Shown piece by piece: positions 1 through 9,940 of a stretch of DNA of 64,000 nt. Each line of letters starts with the position of its first letter. Position 1 is the first letter of the stretch. The notes under the pieces were generated by a model that worked only from the letters and a program-made list of their open reading frames with translations, was not told where the DNA came from and made no database searches. This DNA comes from Roseovarius albus (lineage in GTDB: Bacteria > Pseudomonadota > Alphaproteobacteria > Rhodobacterales > Rhodobacteraceae), in NCBI RefSeq assembly GCF_900172335.1, contig NZ_FWFX01000006.1:1-64000 (forward strand), given 5' to 3'. The position numbers were made by a program, and so were the translations under genes.

Positions 1-41
1 TTGACGATCTTCTCGCCAGGGCTTTTGGTTGTCTTTCTCAT
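1..41 (-). CDS. IS3-family transposase OrfA, N-terminal fragment
   Basis: An ATG at 41-39 opens a frame reading MRKTTKSPGEKIV before the window edge. This matches my memory of the N-terminus of IS3-group OrfA proteins, where a similar SPGEK-containing start precedes the helix-turn-helix. A good ribosome site (GAGGAGTGGAAG in minus-strand sense) stands just upstream. Only 13 residues are visible, so the family call rests on this short match and on the IS-like leader. Whether the element is intact cannot be seen. Confidence 0.55.
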   Translation of the reverse strand, partial: MRKTTKSPGEKIV

Positions 42-123
42 CTTCCACTCCTCAGTGGTTACGATGAGCCAGAAACTCTCCCTTATCAAATCAACCTAAT
101 TGGACCCATTAGCGCTGACGTCA
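1..123 (-). mobile_element. IS3-type insertion sequence, left end only
   Basis: The first bases hold the start of a transposase gene read leftwards out of the window, preceded by an untranslated segment (about 42-123) resembling the terminal region of IS3-family elements. The outer edge is uncertain. A TGACGTCA palindrome at 116-123 lies near where the element should stop, and the DNA beyond has no coding character. The other end and any target duplication lie outside the window. Confidence 0.55.
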
Positions 124-670
124 AACGAAAACTCGATCTGCCTCAAAGGCTTTAAGGGGTTACAATGTATTCGTTCGACCTCAATTCGAAATTAACAAGA
201 ACGGATGTGTTGAGAAAATAGGCATGTGAACCTTTGATGCACCGAACCTCTCAAGCTAGGTTAAGATTGCGCGGAGAGGTTTCAAATTCGGCGTCTTATT
301 TTGGCGACAGCATTAGAGCTGTCGGACCATTTGATCGCGCAATAATGTGGTAGCCAGATGGCAGAAGATCGCGATAAATCTACGAAGTGAAGCTGCCAGC
401 CTATAACCACTGAACTTTGGGCAAGCATCCTTAATCCACTAAAGTTTACCCAGTTTCATCATGTTCCGACAGCAAAGATGGATTCGCCAAGATAAGATGT
501 TCGAAATTTTTGGTGCTAAACTCTTCGATAGCGTTTTTTGCAGAGCCGTACTCAGGTGATAATTCTTGTGGCGTCGCGAGAACAGGAGCAAAATCTCAAA
601 AAAGGAACTGTATGTGCTTCGCTAAGCAGCAAAACTAAGTTTACGATATATTCCTGTCGTTTTTGCGCGT
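124..670. other. Intergenic stretch with no supported gene
   Basis: About 550 bases between the IS tip and the terminator of the NfeD gene. The short frames on both strands lack ribosome sites and recognisable protein character. No tRNA-like fold or long repeat was seen. It may be old sequence displaced by the neighbouring IS. Confidence 0.5.
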
Positions 671-672
671 TT

Positions 673-697
673 AAAAAAGCGGGCTGAGGCCCGCTTT
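673..697 (-). terminator. Rho-independent terminator of the nfeD-SPFH pair
   Basis: Inverted repeat with arms 676-684 and 689-697 (AAAGCGGGC / GCCCGCTTT) and a 4-base loop. In minus-strand sense it is followed by a T-run. It lies directly after the stop of the NfeD-like gene. Confidence 0.85.
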
Positions 698-699
698 CA

Positions 700-969
700 T
701 TATTTGTTGATGTCTTCGTGAACGATCCGGCTCTGATCGTCTGCGGGTTTGAATACGCGTCGTAGCACGAACCAAGAGATGAGCGACAGCACTGCGAAGA
801 TCGCAAGCAATGCCGGAAGGCCGATGCCGAAGGGCAGGGCGACCACTACCGCTGTGATCGCAGCCCCAAGAGCGATGCCGAGAAAGATATAGCCCGGAGC
901 AAGCGTTTCGAGGATGGCCAAGGCCAGTGCCGCGCCCAGCCAGACCCACCATTGTGCCCAAAGATCCAT
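700..969 (-). CDS. NfeD-like short membrane protein
   Basis: An 89-residue protein with two or three hydrophobic segments (about 5-25, 28-48, 50-68) followed by a charged tail. Size and pattern fit the short NfeD/YbbK-type partner of SPFH proteins, lacking the protease domain of long NfeD. The start codon shares one base with the stop of the upstream SPFH gene (TAATG at 971-967), so the two are translationally coupled. Such pairs are thought to act in membrane microdomain or membrane-protein quality control. The NfeD call leans on both sequence pattern and gene pairing. Confidence 0.8.
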   Translation of the reverse strand: MDLWAQWWVWLGAALALAILETLAPGYIFLGIALGAAITAVVVALPFGIGLPALLAIFAVLSLISWFVLRRVFKPADDQSRIVHEDINK

Positions 970-1856
970 TATGATTTTCCTTTCAGCATGTTAAACGCGT
1001 TGCCAAAGGCCTCAAGCGCCTGTGCAGGGACCAGAACGGTCGAGGATGACGGGCTGTTGCCAAGCGCGTTGAGAGCTTCGACCTGTTTCAGCGCGACCTG
1101 ATATTGTGCCGCCTCCAGTCCATTTTCGGCGATTGCAGCAGCAACTGTACTGGTGGCATAGGCTTCTGCCTCGGCTTGGACACGGCGTGCCTTGGCGGTT
1201 TGCTCGGCGGCGTAAAGTTCGGCGTCTGCGTTCAACTCGACAGCACGTTTGGCACCTTCCGCCTCGGTCACCTGCGCGCGGCGGGCGCGCTCGGCGTTCA
1301 ATTGCTGTAGCATAGCGTCGCGTGTAGCCTGATCCAAGTTTACATCCAGGATCTCAGCCCGGGTCACTTCGATGCCCCAATCATCAACAGCATCTTCGAC
1401 GCTAGATTGGATAGTGGAGATCAGGCTGGCGCGGTTGGCCTGCACATCATCCAGGTCCATCTTACCAATTTCCGCACGGACAATACCGGCCACTGTGGTG
1501 GCAATCGCGGCATCCACGTCACGGATACGGTAAACAGTCTTTTCAGGCTCGATGATGCGGTAAAAGACGGATGTATCGACCTGCACCAATACGTTGTCTT
1601 TGGTGATGGCGTCTTGGCTTGCAGTAGGCAATTGGCGTTCGAGAATCGAGATCTTGTGCGCTACTTTGTCCAGAAATGGCACAATGAAGTTGATGCCGGG
1701 GCCGAGTACTGCACGTAAGCGCCCAAATCGTTCTACGACGTGCTGCTCTGATTGAGGTACAATTTTAACGCCCCGAAAGATTAGGACAAAGATAAAAACA
1801 GCCAGCAGGATGAACAGCAGGTTTGATGAAACGAGTTCGAGCAATAGGTCTTCCAT
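969..1856 (-). CDS. SPFH/stomatin-like membrane protein (QmcA type)
   Basis: A 295-residue protein with one N-terminal membrane anchor (about residues 12-28), then the SPFH core with the typical run VPQSEQHVVERFGR and GPGINFIVPF. A long Ala/Glu/Arg-rich coiled-coil segment (about 185-250) follows. Length and order match bacterial stomatin/QmcA proteins, which oligomerise on the inner membrane and modulate membrane proteases. A GAGGGA ribosome site six bases before the ATG supports the start. First gene of a two-gene operon with the NfeD-like partner. Confidence 0.9.
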   Translation of the reverse strand: MEDLLLELVSSNLLFILLAVFIFVLIFRGVKIVPQSEQHVVERFGRLRAVLGPGINFIVPFLDKVAHKISILERQLPTASQDAITKDNVLVQVDTSVFYRIIEPEKTVYRIRDVDAAIATTVAGIVRAEIGKMDLDDVQANRASLISTIQSSVEDAVDDWGIEVTRAEILDVNLDQATRDAMLQQLNAERARRAQVTEAEGAKRAVELNADAELYAAEQTAKARRVQAEAEAYATSTVAAAIAENGLEAAQYQVALKQVEALNALGNSPSSSTVLVPAQALEAFGNAFNMLKGKS

Positions 1857-2000
1857 TAATATCCCTCAGTTGTTGTATGCAGTGGTATACATATTGGGTT
1901 TGCGTGACGCATTTTCAAGCTGTGTTAACGCGGAAAACCGGCAGGAAAAAGGCCGTAATTAAATCAAGGATGCGAAAAATGTAAGGAAGCTCGTGAAAGA

Positions 2001-2024
2001 TGAGGCCGCCATTAGGCGGCCTCA
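2001..2024 (-). terminator. Terminator after the rimB-rimK fusion gene
   Basis: Ten-base perfect arms TGAGGCCGCC (2001-2010) and GGCGGCCTCA (2015-2024) around a 4-base loop, followed in minus-strand sense by TCTTTC. It lies 12 bases beyond the stop codon. Confidence 0.8.
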
Positions 2025-2035
2025 TTTCGCCCGAT

Positions 2036-3445
2036 TTACTTGGCTTTGGCGGTCTTGCGGCGCTTGATCGGAGTTGCGCGTGCGCGCGATTCAATCACGT
2101 CATACAATTTGCCGGCAATATTTTTCCCGGTTGAATTTTCGATGCCTTCCAGTCCGGGGGAGGAGTTGACCTCCAGCACTTTGGGGCCGTTCTCTGACCG
2201 CAGCAGATCAACACCAGCAAGGTTAAGATCAAACGCTTTTGCCGCACGAAGGGCCGTTTCTCGCTCTTCCTTTGTGATGCGCACTGATTTTGCGCTGCCG
2301 CCCCGATGCAGGTTAGACCGAAAATCACCTTCAGCCCCAGTACGTTTCATTGAGGCGACAACCTTGCCGCCAACCACCAGACAGCGAATGTCTTCGCCTG
2401 CTGCTTCTTTAACGAAGTCTTGCACCAGAAAGTTGGCCTTGAGGCCCCGGAAGGCGTCGATCACAGATTCGGCGGCCTTTTTTGTTTCAGCCAGAACGAC
2501 GCCTTTGCCTTGGGTAGACTCGAGTAGTTTAACAATCAACGGGGCGGTGCCAACAAGACCGATAAGGTTTGTTGTGTCTTTGGGGGAGGCGGCAAAAGCT
2601 GTGTTCGGCATCCCGACCTTGTGGCGTGCCATCAACTGGTGGGCATAAAGCTTATCCCGGCTAGCCGTGATCCCAGCCGAAGGGTTGACGCAATAGGTGC
2701 CAATGGTTTCGAACTGCCGAACAATAGCGGTGCCATAGGGTGTGATCGAGGCCCCAATGCGGGGAATAACGGCGTCAAATCTTGGCAAACGCTTGCCATC
2801 ATAATGCACGTCCGGGGCCATGGCGTTAATTGTCATATAACAACGAGTTGTGTTGATGACTTCAACCGTGTGACCGCGCTTCTCGCCTTCTTCAACAAGG
2901 CGTCGGGTGGAATAGTTATCTTCGCGCGAAAGCACCGCAATCCGAAGTGAACGATTGGGCTGGGCATTACGCATTTTTGAAGTGTGATAGACGTCGTAAT
3001 TTAGTTCAGGTTGTTGAAAGCGTTCGGTCGCAACGATTGAGATGTTATCCTTGAGAGCAGTTCGCCCAAGCAACATTCTTGAGTTCATTGAAGCGCGATT
3101 GGTAAGTGTGATTTCAATCGGCCAGCTTTGACCATTCACCGAGATGTTGCTCTCAATAACAAAGCGCATCTCTTTTTCACCATTAGAGGATGTCACTTCG
3201 CGCCGGTCCACAATCGGGGCGGAGCAGGGGATCACCAGATCATCACGACCGGGAATGGGGTGAAGTGTAAAGCGGACTTTGGGTTTTGACGCTGGGCCGA
3301 ATGTTTCTATGTCAAATGCGTGTAATGCGCTGGTGCGGGCACCGGTATCAATTTTTGCGCGCAGCGCCGGAATGCCGAGATCAGGCAGACTGATCCATTC
3401 TTCCCAGCCAAAATTGAGAACCTCCGTGTCATCGGAATTGGGCAA
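2036..3445 (-). CDS. rimK: RimB-RimK fusion: retropepsin-like domain plus ATP-grasp glutamate ligase
   Basis: 469 residues with two parts. Residues about 8-150 form an ATP-dependent zinc protease/RimB-like domain with the aspartyl-protease-like motif [12 protein letters not shown] (Asp33-Thr-Gly). Residues about 165-450 form a RimK-type ATP-grasp ligase, with [15 protein letters not shown], the ATP-grasp core around [14 protein letters not shown] and [13 protein letters not shown] near the end. RimK adds glutamates to the C-terminus of ribosomal protein S6 and RimB trims such tails, so both activities may sit in one chain. The start is TTG: a strong GGAGGG site lies five or six bases upstream (3449-3455) and no ATG fits as well. 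Confidence 0.88.
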   Translation of the reverse strand: MPNSDDTEVLNFGWEEWISLPDLGIPALRAKIDTGARTSALHAFDIETFGPASKPKVRFTLHPIPGRDDLVIPCSAPIVDRREVTSSNGEKEMRFVIESNISVNGQSWPIEITLTNRASMNSRMLLGRTALKDNISIVATERFQQPELNYDVYHTSKMRNAQPNRSLRIAVLSREDNYSTRRLVEEGEKRGHTVEVINTTRCYMTINAMAPDVHYDGKRLPRFDAVIPRIGASITPYGTAIVRQFETIGTYCVNPSAGITASRDKLYAHQLMARHKVGMPNTAFAASPKDTTNLIGLVGTAPLIVKLLESTQGKGVVLAETKKAAESVIDAFRGLKANFLVQDFVKEAAGEDIRCLVVGGKVVASMKRTGAEGDFRSNLHRGGSAKSVRITKEERETALRAAKAFDLNLAGVDLLRSENGPKVLEVNSSPGLEGIENSTGKNIAGKLYDVIESRARATPIKRRKTAKAK

Positions 3446-3589
3446 TCGCGTCCCTCCTTATTGTTTTGATTTTGGGCTTCCATTCTTGCGGGAAGCCTTC
3501 TCCCTGAAGAGTCTGATCACAACATGTATGGCCCGGGGGTGCAACCCGGGGGCTTGGCAATCGCAACAATCCGGTGCATGTGGGCGGGC

Positions 3590-4717
3590 ATGAACAGCTT
3601 TTCTTTTTCCCTTCATGCCGAAAGCGGGCAGGCCCGCACCGGCGTTATTTCAACCCCGCGCGGCGAGATACGGACCCCGGCATTTATGCCGGTGGGTACC
3701 GCGGCAACAGTCAAGGCGATGTTGCCAGAGAGCGTGCGCGAGACGGGGGCAGATATCCTTCTGGGCAATACCTACCATCTGATGCTGCGCCCGACCGCAG
3801 AGCGGATTGCTAAGCTGGGTGGTTTGCACAAGTTCATGAATTGGGAACGCCCTATTCTGACGGACAGTGGCGGTTTTCAAGTGATGAGTCTTGCCGGGCT
3901 TCGCAAGCTCAATGAACAGGGGGTTACCTTTAAATCGCATATCGACGGTTCCAAGCATGAACTCACACCGGAACGCTCGATGGAGATCCAAAAGCTGTTG
4001 GGCAGCGATATTGTCATGTGTTTTGACGAATGCCCGGCATTACCGGCGACGGACAAAGAGGTTGCAGAAAGTATGCGCCTCAGTATGAGGTGGGCGGCGC
4101 GTTCAAAAGAGGCCTTTGGGGATCGTCCGGGGCATGCTTTGTTTGGGATCATGCAAGGCGGAGTGACGCCAGAGTTGCGTGAAGAATCTGCCAAAGCGCT
4201 ACAGGAGATTGGCTTTGATGGCTATGCCGTCGGTGGTCTTGCCGTGGGCGAGGGACAAGAGGCCATGTTTGGCGTGCTGGACTATGCACCGGGGTATTTG
4301 CCCAAGGACAGGCCACGGTATCTGATGGGCGTTGGCAAGCCGGATGATATCGTTGGCGCGGTAAAACGCGGCATCGACATGATGGACTGCGTTTTGCCTT
4401 CACGTTCCGGTCGGACCGGCCAGGTGTGGACGCGATATGGGTTCTTGAACATTAAGAACGCCCGCCATCAGGATGACCCGCGCCCGATTGATGAAAATTG
4501 CACGTGTCCGACATGCCGCAATTATAGTCGCGCCTATCTGCATCATGTGTTCCGCAGCCAAGAAATCATAAGTTCAATGCTGCTGACATGGCATAACCTC
4601 CATTACTATCAAGAGATCATGGCGGGCATGCGGGAAGCTATTGCTGCGGGCCGGTTCGACACGTGGGAAACCGAATTTCACGCGCAACGTGCCCAAGGTG
4701 ATATTGAGCAGCTTTAG
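3590..4717 (+). CDS. tgt: Queuine tRNA-ribosyltransferase
   Basis: Exchanges guanine for a queuine precursor at position 34 of GUN-anticodon tRNAs. The 375-residue frame from the ATG at 3590 carries the family landmarks [21 protein letters not shown], and [16 protein letters not shown] with the nucleophilic aspartate. A CTCPTC...H zinc site lies near the end. An upstream ATG at 3524 would add 22 residues unlike the family. GGCGGG before 3590 and the usual N-terminus support the shorter form. The gene is divergent from the rimK fusion across a short spacer containing a CCCGGG repeat. Confidence 0.95.
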   Translation: MNSFSFSLHAESGQARTGVISTPRGEIRTPAFMPVGTAATVKAMLPESVRETGADILLGNTYHLMLRPTAERIAKLGGLHKFMNWERPILTDSGGFQVMSLAGLRKLNEQGVTFKSHIDGSKHELTPERSMEIQKLLGSDIVMCFDECPALPATDKEVAESMRLSMRWAARSKEAFGDRPGHALFGIMQGGVTPELREESAKALQEIGFDGYAVGGLAVGEGQEAMFGVLDYAPGYLPKDRPRYLMGVGKPDDIVGAVKRGIDMMDCVLPSRSGRTGQVWTRYGFLNIKNARHQDDPRPIDENCTCPTCRNYSRAYLHHVFRSQEIISSMLLTWHNLHYYQEIMAGMREAIAAGRFDTWETEFHAQRAQGDIEQL

Positions 4718-5226
4718 GCGTTCCGGCGCTAAGTTTCCCAAGCGATTCTCTAGAATTTCTCATTGCGCCCACGGTGGCTTTGCACGCGCTTCTTGGGTCT
4801 TCGGGAAACAATCGGGTTTTTGCCTTGGTAATTGTCGATGAAATTTGGCGAAAACTGACAATTTGACCACAGTTGGTGCATGCTCAGGAAGGCTAGCTTA
4901 GGGGAATGGACGAATTTGTGTTACGGTGCAGATGTACCTGGGATGTTTGCATTGTGAGTTATATTATGAGCTATACTATTTTTGCCTGTATGTGGGCTTC
5001 GGTTGCTGTGTTAGCTGCAATGGCACTTGGCTGAAGACGACGTAGAGAGAATTTGAAACAAATGCGTTGAATTGCGGCTTGCTCCTGTTGAGCCGACAAG
5101 GCATTGTTGCCCGAATATGGTTGAAATTCGGACAAGACCTGCCCACATCAATCATGTCAAACGGAGAAGGCCGGGGTTGCTGAATATTCGGGGCCAGAGC
5201 TTTCTTGCTTAGAACAGGATATTAGA
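4718..5226 (+). other. Long leader region upstream of lon, with a possible 22-residue membrane peptide
   Basis: 509 bases separate tgt and lon. No conventional gene is visible. At 4966-5034 an ATG frame encodes 22 residues (MSYTIFACMWASVAVLAAMALG), a credible single membrane segment. An in-frame GTG at 4954 would add four residues. The ribosome site is weak (GGGA at 4940-4943), so this is only a possibility. I could not place a heat-shock promoter with confidence. Confidence 0.35.
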
Positions 5227-7638
5227 ATGCCAGAATTCCTTAATGCGTCGCTTCCAGTATTGCCGTTGCGCGATATAGTGGTGTTCCCGCATATGATTGT
5301 GCCGCTTTTTGTCGGGCGTGAAAAATCAGTGCGGGCGCTCGAAGAAGTGATGCAAGATGACAAGCAAATTTTGCTGGCCAGCCAAATCGATCCAAGCGAA
5401 GACGACCCCACTGCGGAGGGTATCTATCGCGCAGGTGTATTGGCGAATGTGCTGCAATTGCTGAAGTTGCCCGATGGCACCGTGAAGGTTTTGGTCGAAG
5501 GCGTCGCACGGATTCAAATCGACGAATACCTTGAGAACGATAACTTCTTTGAGGCTAGAGCCGCATTTCTGGAAGAAGAAATGGGCGATGAAGCCACGAT
5601 CGAAGCGCTGCTGCGCACTGTAACAACAGAGTTCGAGCGCTACGCGAAGGTCAAAAAGAACATCCCCGAAGAAGCACTGGCCACCATCGCAGAAACCGCA
5701 GAACCTGAAAAGCTGGCGGATCTGGTGTCAGGTCACCTTGGGATTGAAGTGGGCCAAAAGCAGGAACTGCTTGAAACGCTGTCGGTTAGCGAGCGTTTGG
5801 AAAAGGTTTATGGCCTGATGCAGGGCGAAATGAGCGTTCTGCATGTCGAGAAAAAGATCAAGACGCGCGTCAAGTCACAGATGGAGCGTACTCAGCGTGA
5901 ATATTACCTGAATGAGCAGATGAAGGCCATTCAGAAGGAGCTCGGTGACGGTGAAGAGGGCGAAGGCGAGATTGCAGAGCTTGAAGCCCGCATCAATGAC
6001 ACCAAGCTATCAAAAGAGGCACGTGAAAAGGTTGATGGTGAGCTGAAGAAGCTCAAAAACATGTCACCTATGAGTGCCGAAGCCACAGTTGTGCGCAACT
6101 ATTTGGATTGGATCCTGTCCATTCCGTGGGGTGTGCGCAGCCGAGTCAAGAAAGACCTGAGCAAGGCCGAAGAGGTGCTTGATACGGATCACTATGGCCT
6201 GGAAAAGGTCAAGGAACGGATCATCGAGTACCTCGCTGTGCAGCAGCGTTCGAAAAAGCTAAAAGGCCCGATCATGTGTCTTGTCGGTCCTCCAGGCGTG
6301 GGTAAAACCAGCTTGGGGAAATCTGTGGCCAAGGCCACGGGACGTGAATTTATTCGCATCTCTCTAGGTGGTGTGCGGGACGAGTCCGAAATTCGTGGTC
6401 ACCGTCGGACCTACATTGGTTCGATGCCCGGTAAGATCATTCAGGCGTTGAAAAAGGCCAAAACCACCAATCCGCTTATCCTGCTCGATGAGATCGACAA
6501 GATGGGGCAAGATTTTCGTGGTGACCCGGCGAGCGCAATGCTTGAGGTGCTTGATCCTGAGCAGAATAATACATTCATGGATCACTATCTTGAGGTGGAA
6601 TATGATCTGTCAAACGTGATGTTCCTGACCACCTCGAACAGCTATAACATGCCTGGGCCTTTGCTGGACCGGATGGAGATCATTCCATTGGCTGGCTACA
6701 CCGAGGACGAAAAGACCGAGATTGCTCGGCGTCACCTGATCACAAAGCAGATCAAAAACCATGGCCTGAAAGCCAAAGAGTTTGACCTCAAGGATGACGC
6801 GCTGTTGGACATCGTGCGGCACTATACGCGTGAGGCTGGCGTTCGGAATCTTGAACGTGAGATCGCCAAGATTGCGCGTAAAGCGGTGACCAAGATTGTT
6901 AAGAAAGAGGCGGAAACCATTGAAGTCACGTCGGAAAACATTGACGACTATCTTGGTGTCAAAAAATTCCGCTACGGTCTAGCAGAGGAACGCGATCAAG
7001 TTGGAGTTGTTACAGGTTTGGCTTACACGTCCGTGGGCGGGGAGTTGCTGAACATCGAAGCGCTGCGTCTGCCGGGCAAAGGCCGGATGAAAACCACCGG
7101 TAAGCTGGGTGATGTGATGAAAGAGTCGATTGACGCGGCCTCCAGCTATGTGCGTTCCATCGCACCACAGATCGGGGTCAAGCCACCGAAATTCGACAAG
7201 ATGGACATCCACGTTCACGTTCCAGAGGGGGCCACACCGAAGGACGGACCAAGTGCCGGTTTGGCGATGGTCACGTCGATCGTGTCGGTCCTGACAGACA
7301 TCCCCGTGCGCAAAGACATTGCCATGACCGGCGAGGTCACCCTGCGTGGCAACGCGCTGGCTATCGGTGGGCTTAAGGAAAAACTTCTCGCAGCCCTGCG
7401 CGGTGGTATCAAAACGGTGCTGATCCCGGAAGAAAACGAAAAGGACCTGACGGAAATTCCGGACAACGTGAAGGAAGGGTTAAAGATCATACCCGTCACG
7501 CATGTCTCGGAAGTACTGAAACTGGCGCTGACGTCCGAGCCAGAACCAATTGAGTGGGATGAGGCGGCAGAGGAAGCTGCGGCTGCCGAATCTGCGCTCA
7601 AAGCAGGGACAGGTGGCGCCGGGGCAACCGCGCACTGA
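5227..7638 (+). CDS. lon: ATP-dependent protease Lon
   Basis: Cytosolic AAA+ serine protease degrading misfolded and regulatory proteins. The 803 residues show the N-terminal substrate-binding domain ([15 protein letters not shown]), a coiled-coil stretch, the AAA+ module with Walker [10 protein letters not shown] (about 354-362) and Walker [12 protein letters not shown], and the C-terminal protease domain. The catalytic dyad is Ser676 in PKDGPSAG and Lys719 in [13 protein letters not shown], 43 residues apart as in E. coli Lon. The tail ends with an Ala/Glu-rich extension. AGGA eight bases before the ATG supports the start. Monocistronic, closed by a terminator. Confidence 0.98.
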   Translation: MPEFLNASLPVLPLRDIVVFPHMIVPLFVGREKSVRALEEVMQDDKQILLASQIDPSEDDPTAEGIYRAGVLANVLQLLKLPDGTVKVLVEGVARIQIDEYLENDNFFEARAAFLEEEMGDEATIEALLRTVTTEFERYAKVKKNIPEEALATIAETAEPEKLADLVSGHLGIEVGQKQELLETLSVSERLEKVYGLMQGEMSVLHVEKKIKTRVKSQMERTQREYYLNEQMKAIQKELGDGEEGEGEIAELEARINDTKLSKEAREKVDGELKKLKNMSPMSAEATVVRNYLDWILSIPWGVRSRVKKDLSKAEEVLDTDHYGLEKVKERIIEYLAVQQRSKKLKGPIMCLVGPPGVGKTSLGKSVAKATGREFIRISLGGVRDESEIRGHRRTYIGSMPGKIIQALKKAKTTNPLILLDEIDKMGQDFRGDPASAMLEVLDPEQNNTFMDHYLEVEYDLSNVMFLTTSNSYNMPGPLLDRMEIIPLAGYTEDEKTEIARRHLITKQIKNHGLKAKEFDLKDDALLDIVRHYTREAGVRNLEREIAKIARKAVTKIVKKEAETIEVTSENIDDYLGVKKFRYGLAEERDQVGVVTGLAYTSVGGELLNIEALRLPGKGRMKTTGKLGDVMKESIDAASSYVRSIAPQIGVKPPKFDKMDIHVHVPEGATPKDGPSAGLAMVTSIVSVLTDIPVRKDIAMTGEVTLRGNALAIGGLKEKLLAALRGGIKTVLIPEENEKDLTEIPDNVKEGLKIIPVTHVSEVLKLALTSEPEPIEWDEAAEEAAAAESALKAGTGGAGATAH

Positions 7639-7660
7639 ACCTTCTCCTATAGAAGCAGAT

Positions 7661-7689
7661 AAAGGGGTGCCCTAAGGGCGCCCCTTTTT
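7661..7689 (+). terminator. Terminator after lon
   Basis: Arms AAAGGGGTGCCC (7661-7672) and GGGCGCCCCTTT (7676-7687), with one G-T pair, a 3-base loop and a T-run. It lies 22 bases beyond the lon stop. Confidence 0.85.
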
Positions 7690-7813
7690 GTAAAACTCGC
7701 CGCCAGCTTGGGCTTGAGACGCTCTTAGCGATCCGCTACGAGTATCGAGCGAAAATCAACGCGCTTCACGAATATGCTGCAATGGCACCCCGAACACTTG
7801 GAACAACTAATTG

Positions 7814-8389
7814 ATGCAAAAAGCCTTTCCAGAGCTTTGGATTCTGCGCCACGGTGAGACCGAGTGGAATGTTTTGGGGCGCCTTCAGGGGCAGTTTGAC
7901 AGTGCCCTGACCTCGAAGGGTTTGGCTCAGTCCACCAGACAGGCGGGAATCCTAAAGCTTGAGTTATCGGAAAAAGAGGTCCGAGTTTACTCCAGCCCCG
8001 CCGGACGCGCACTCCGTACGGCGCAAATAGCCGCTTCCGGCCTTGCAGTTGAATGCCACCCGGCGCTGCAGGAAATTAATATAGGTACGTGGCAAGGGAT
8101 GACCGTGGCTGAGATTAAACTGGCGCATCCAGAGCTTGACCACGCGGATGATCCTCATGTCTGGAAGTTTCAGGCCCCGCAGGGGGAGCGGATTGAGCAA
8201 ATGAAGGCGCGTCTCGAAAGGTTTCTCGAAAACCTGACAGGCCCCAGTGTGATTGTGACTCACGGTGTGACCTCCAGAATGCTACGGTGTTTAGTTTTGG
8301 GGTTGGACGTTTCAAATATGTCGCTAGTTCCCGGTGGGCAGGGCATTGTTCATCACATCAAGGATGGGCAGGCGCAGGTATTGCAGTAA
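7814..8389 (+). CDS. Histidine phosphatase family protein, first of a tandem pair
   Basis: A 191-residue member of the phosphoglycerate-mutase-like histidine phosphatase superfamily. It has the phospho-acceptor LRHGETEWN (His13), YSSPAGRALRTAQIA with the conserved arginine, and the second histidine in VIVTHGVTSRMLR. Substrate cannot be read from sequence; the family includes broad phosphatases, CobC and SixA-like enzymes. A TTG at 7811 directly precedes the ATG and could also start it. The next gene is a clear paralogue 33 bases downstream. Confidence 0.85.
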   Translation: MQKAFPELWILRHGETEWNVLGRLQGQFDSALTSKGLAQSTRQAGILKLELSEKEVRVYSSPAGRALRTAQIAASGLAVECHPALQEINIGTWQGMTVAEIKLAHPELDHADDPHVWKFQAPQGERIEQMKARLERFLENLTGPSVIVTHGVTSRMLRCLVLGLDVSNMSLVPGGQGIVHHIKDGQAQVLQ

Positions 8390-8401
8390 CCCCTTCGGGG
8401 G
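8390..8401 (+). other. Short UUCG-tetraloop hairpin between the paired phosphatase genes
   Basis: CCCC-TTCG-GGGG directly after the stop of the first phosphatase gene forms a four-pair stem closed by the extra-stable C(UUCG)G loop. No T-run follows, so it is more likely to affect mRNA stability or translation of the second gene than to terminate. Confidence 0.4.
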
Positions 8402-8422
8402 CAGGATCGAAGTGGATCTACC

Positions 8423-9007
8423 GTGAATTTACCACCTATTTATTTGCTCAGGCATGGGGAGACCGTCTGGAATGTCGAGCGTCGCCTGCAAGGTCGCCGC
8501 GATTCGAATTTGACAGTACGTGGTCGGGCGCAGGCCGAGGCACAGGGGCGATTATTGCATGGGGTTTTGCAAGATAAGCCCACGCCTGATATCTATTGCA
8601 GCCCCTTGGGGCGAGCACGAGAGACTGCTGAAATTGCTCTTCAAGGCATTGATTCTGATGTCTTTTACGATGAGCGTCTGCAAGAGGTGTCAGCAGGTGA
8701 GTGGGAGGGCCGCACCCGCCCTGAGCTTTTTGAAGAGCTCGGGATGGAGGACGGCCCAGGAACTGAATTTACGCTCTTCACAAGCGCACCCGGTGGGGAA
8801 ACCGTGGCGGAACTTCGCACCCGATGCGCAGCGTTTCTAAGCGAGCTGGCAGGGCCGTCGGTTGTTATCACACATGGCGTAACTGGCCTGCTGTTGCGCG
8901 GAATCGCAATGGATCTTGATGAAGTTCAACTGCGTCAGCTAGAGCGCGGGCAGGGGTGTATTTACCATCTGCAGGACGGGGTTGAGACCTGCCTGAAAGA
9001 AAACTGA
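8423..9007 (+). CDS. Histidine phosphatase family protein, second of a tandem pair
   Basis: 194 residues from a GTG start, closely similar to the preceding gene. It has LRHGETVWN (His11), RLQGRRDSNLT matching RLQGQFDSALT of its neighbour, YCSPLGRARETAEIAL, and VVITHGVTGLLLRG. All catalytic positions of the superfamily are kept, so both copies should be active. The arrangement indicates local gene duplication with later divergence in the middle segment that usually shapes substrate choice. Confidence 0.85.
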   Translation: MNLPPIYLLRHGETVWNVERRLQGRRDSNLTVRGRAQAEAQGRLLHGVLQDKPTPDIYCSPLGRARETAEIALQGIDSDVFYDERLQEVSAGEWEGRTRPELFEELGMEDGPGTEFTLFTSAPGGETVAELRTRCAAFLSELAGPSVVITHGVTGLLLRGIAMDLDEVQLRQLERGQGCIYHLQDGVETCLKEN

Positions 9008-9085
9008 GGGATTTTTACTTTTCCACCATTTTCGATGCAAAGAGGGCTTGCGTCCGTCCTCGGCCTTGGCTATGACGCGCCTCAC

Positions 9086-9161
<76 letters not shown>

Positions 9162-9265
9162 TTTCCTCTCAATACGGCGCCGAAAATTTATGCAACTTCT
9201 ACAAGTTGTACGTGGGTTTTGTTCAAAACTGCATTGCGCTATCAGAGCTAAAAATTTTCGGAACT

Positions 9266-9940
9266 CTAAAAATCGAAACTGGTTTGCTGCGGCGCCCAGG
9301 GTTCAGTCATTTCTGGGCCTTCGCTGGACTTTGTGATCGGGGCGACGGGGGTGACCTCAAATCGTCCCTCCCAATCGGTGCCGAGGGTGTCCTGCGCTTC
9401 GTTTGAGGGGGTGGTGTAGGTGAGCCAGTCATTGATTTCTGCAGGGGACAGGATCACCGGCATACGGCTGTGGATGTGTTCGATTTCCGGGGCCGGGTTG
9501 CGGGTGAGGATGGAGCATTGCAAACCGTCCCCAGATGTTCGGTAGAAACCGGCAAAAAAGATCAGGGGGGCGTTGCGGTTGACCGAGATGAAATAGGGTT
9601 GTTTACGACCAGACAGACCGCTCCATTCATAATATCCCAAGGCGGGGATGATACAGCGGCCATTGTCCCAATAATCGCGCCAGAAATGGGTATTGGAGAT
9701 TTTGGAATTGATCAGTGGGGATTTTGCCCGTGGGTCGTTGATTTGCCAGCGGGCGGTGGTCAGTTGAAACCCGTCGTCATCCCAGCGGATCATATGGGCC
9801 TGATCCGAGGGGGAGATGTTGTAGCCCCGTTTGGCCTCTGGCGTATTCGGATCGGCGCGCGCAGGTGTGTAGAGAAACCCTGAGAGGATTTCCAACATCT
9901 GATCTTGGGTGAGATCCCCGGCTGCAAATTTTCCGCACAT
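9266..9940 (-). CDS. SRAP-domain protein (YedK/HMCES family)
   Basis: A 224-residue protein of the SOS-response-associated peptidase family, which forms a covalent crosslink to abasic sites in single-stranded DNA through the N-terminal cysteine. All active residues are visible: Cys2 after the initiator Met, the Asn in LINSKISN (Asn78), Glu105 in GYYEWSG and His157 in HIHSRMPVIL. Length equals that of E. coli YedK. Single gene. I saw no convincing LexA box in the short look at its upstream region. Confidence in the family is high. Confidence 0.93.
   Translation of the reverse strand: MCGKFAAGDLTQDQMLEILSGFLYTPARADPNTPEAKRGYNISPSDQAHMIRWDDDGFQLTTARWQINDPRAKSPLINSKISNTHFWRDYWDNGRCIIPALGYYEWSGLSGRKQPYFISVNRNAPLIFFAGFYRTSGDGLQCSILTRNPAPEIEHIHSRMPVILSPAEINDWLTYTTPSNEAQDTLGTDWEGRFEVTPVAPITKSSEGPEMTEPWAPQQTSFDF

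Noticed and set aside
552-806. 84-residue frame on the minus strand
   Set aside because: It overlaps the NfeD gene in another frame, crosses that gene's terminator, and has no ribosome site.
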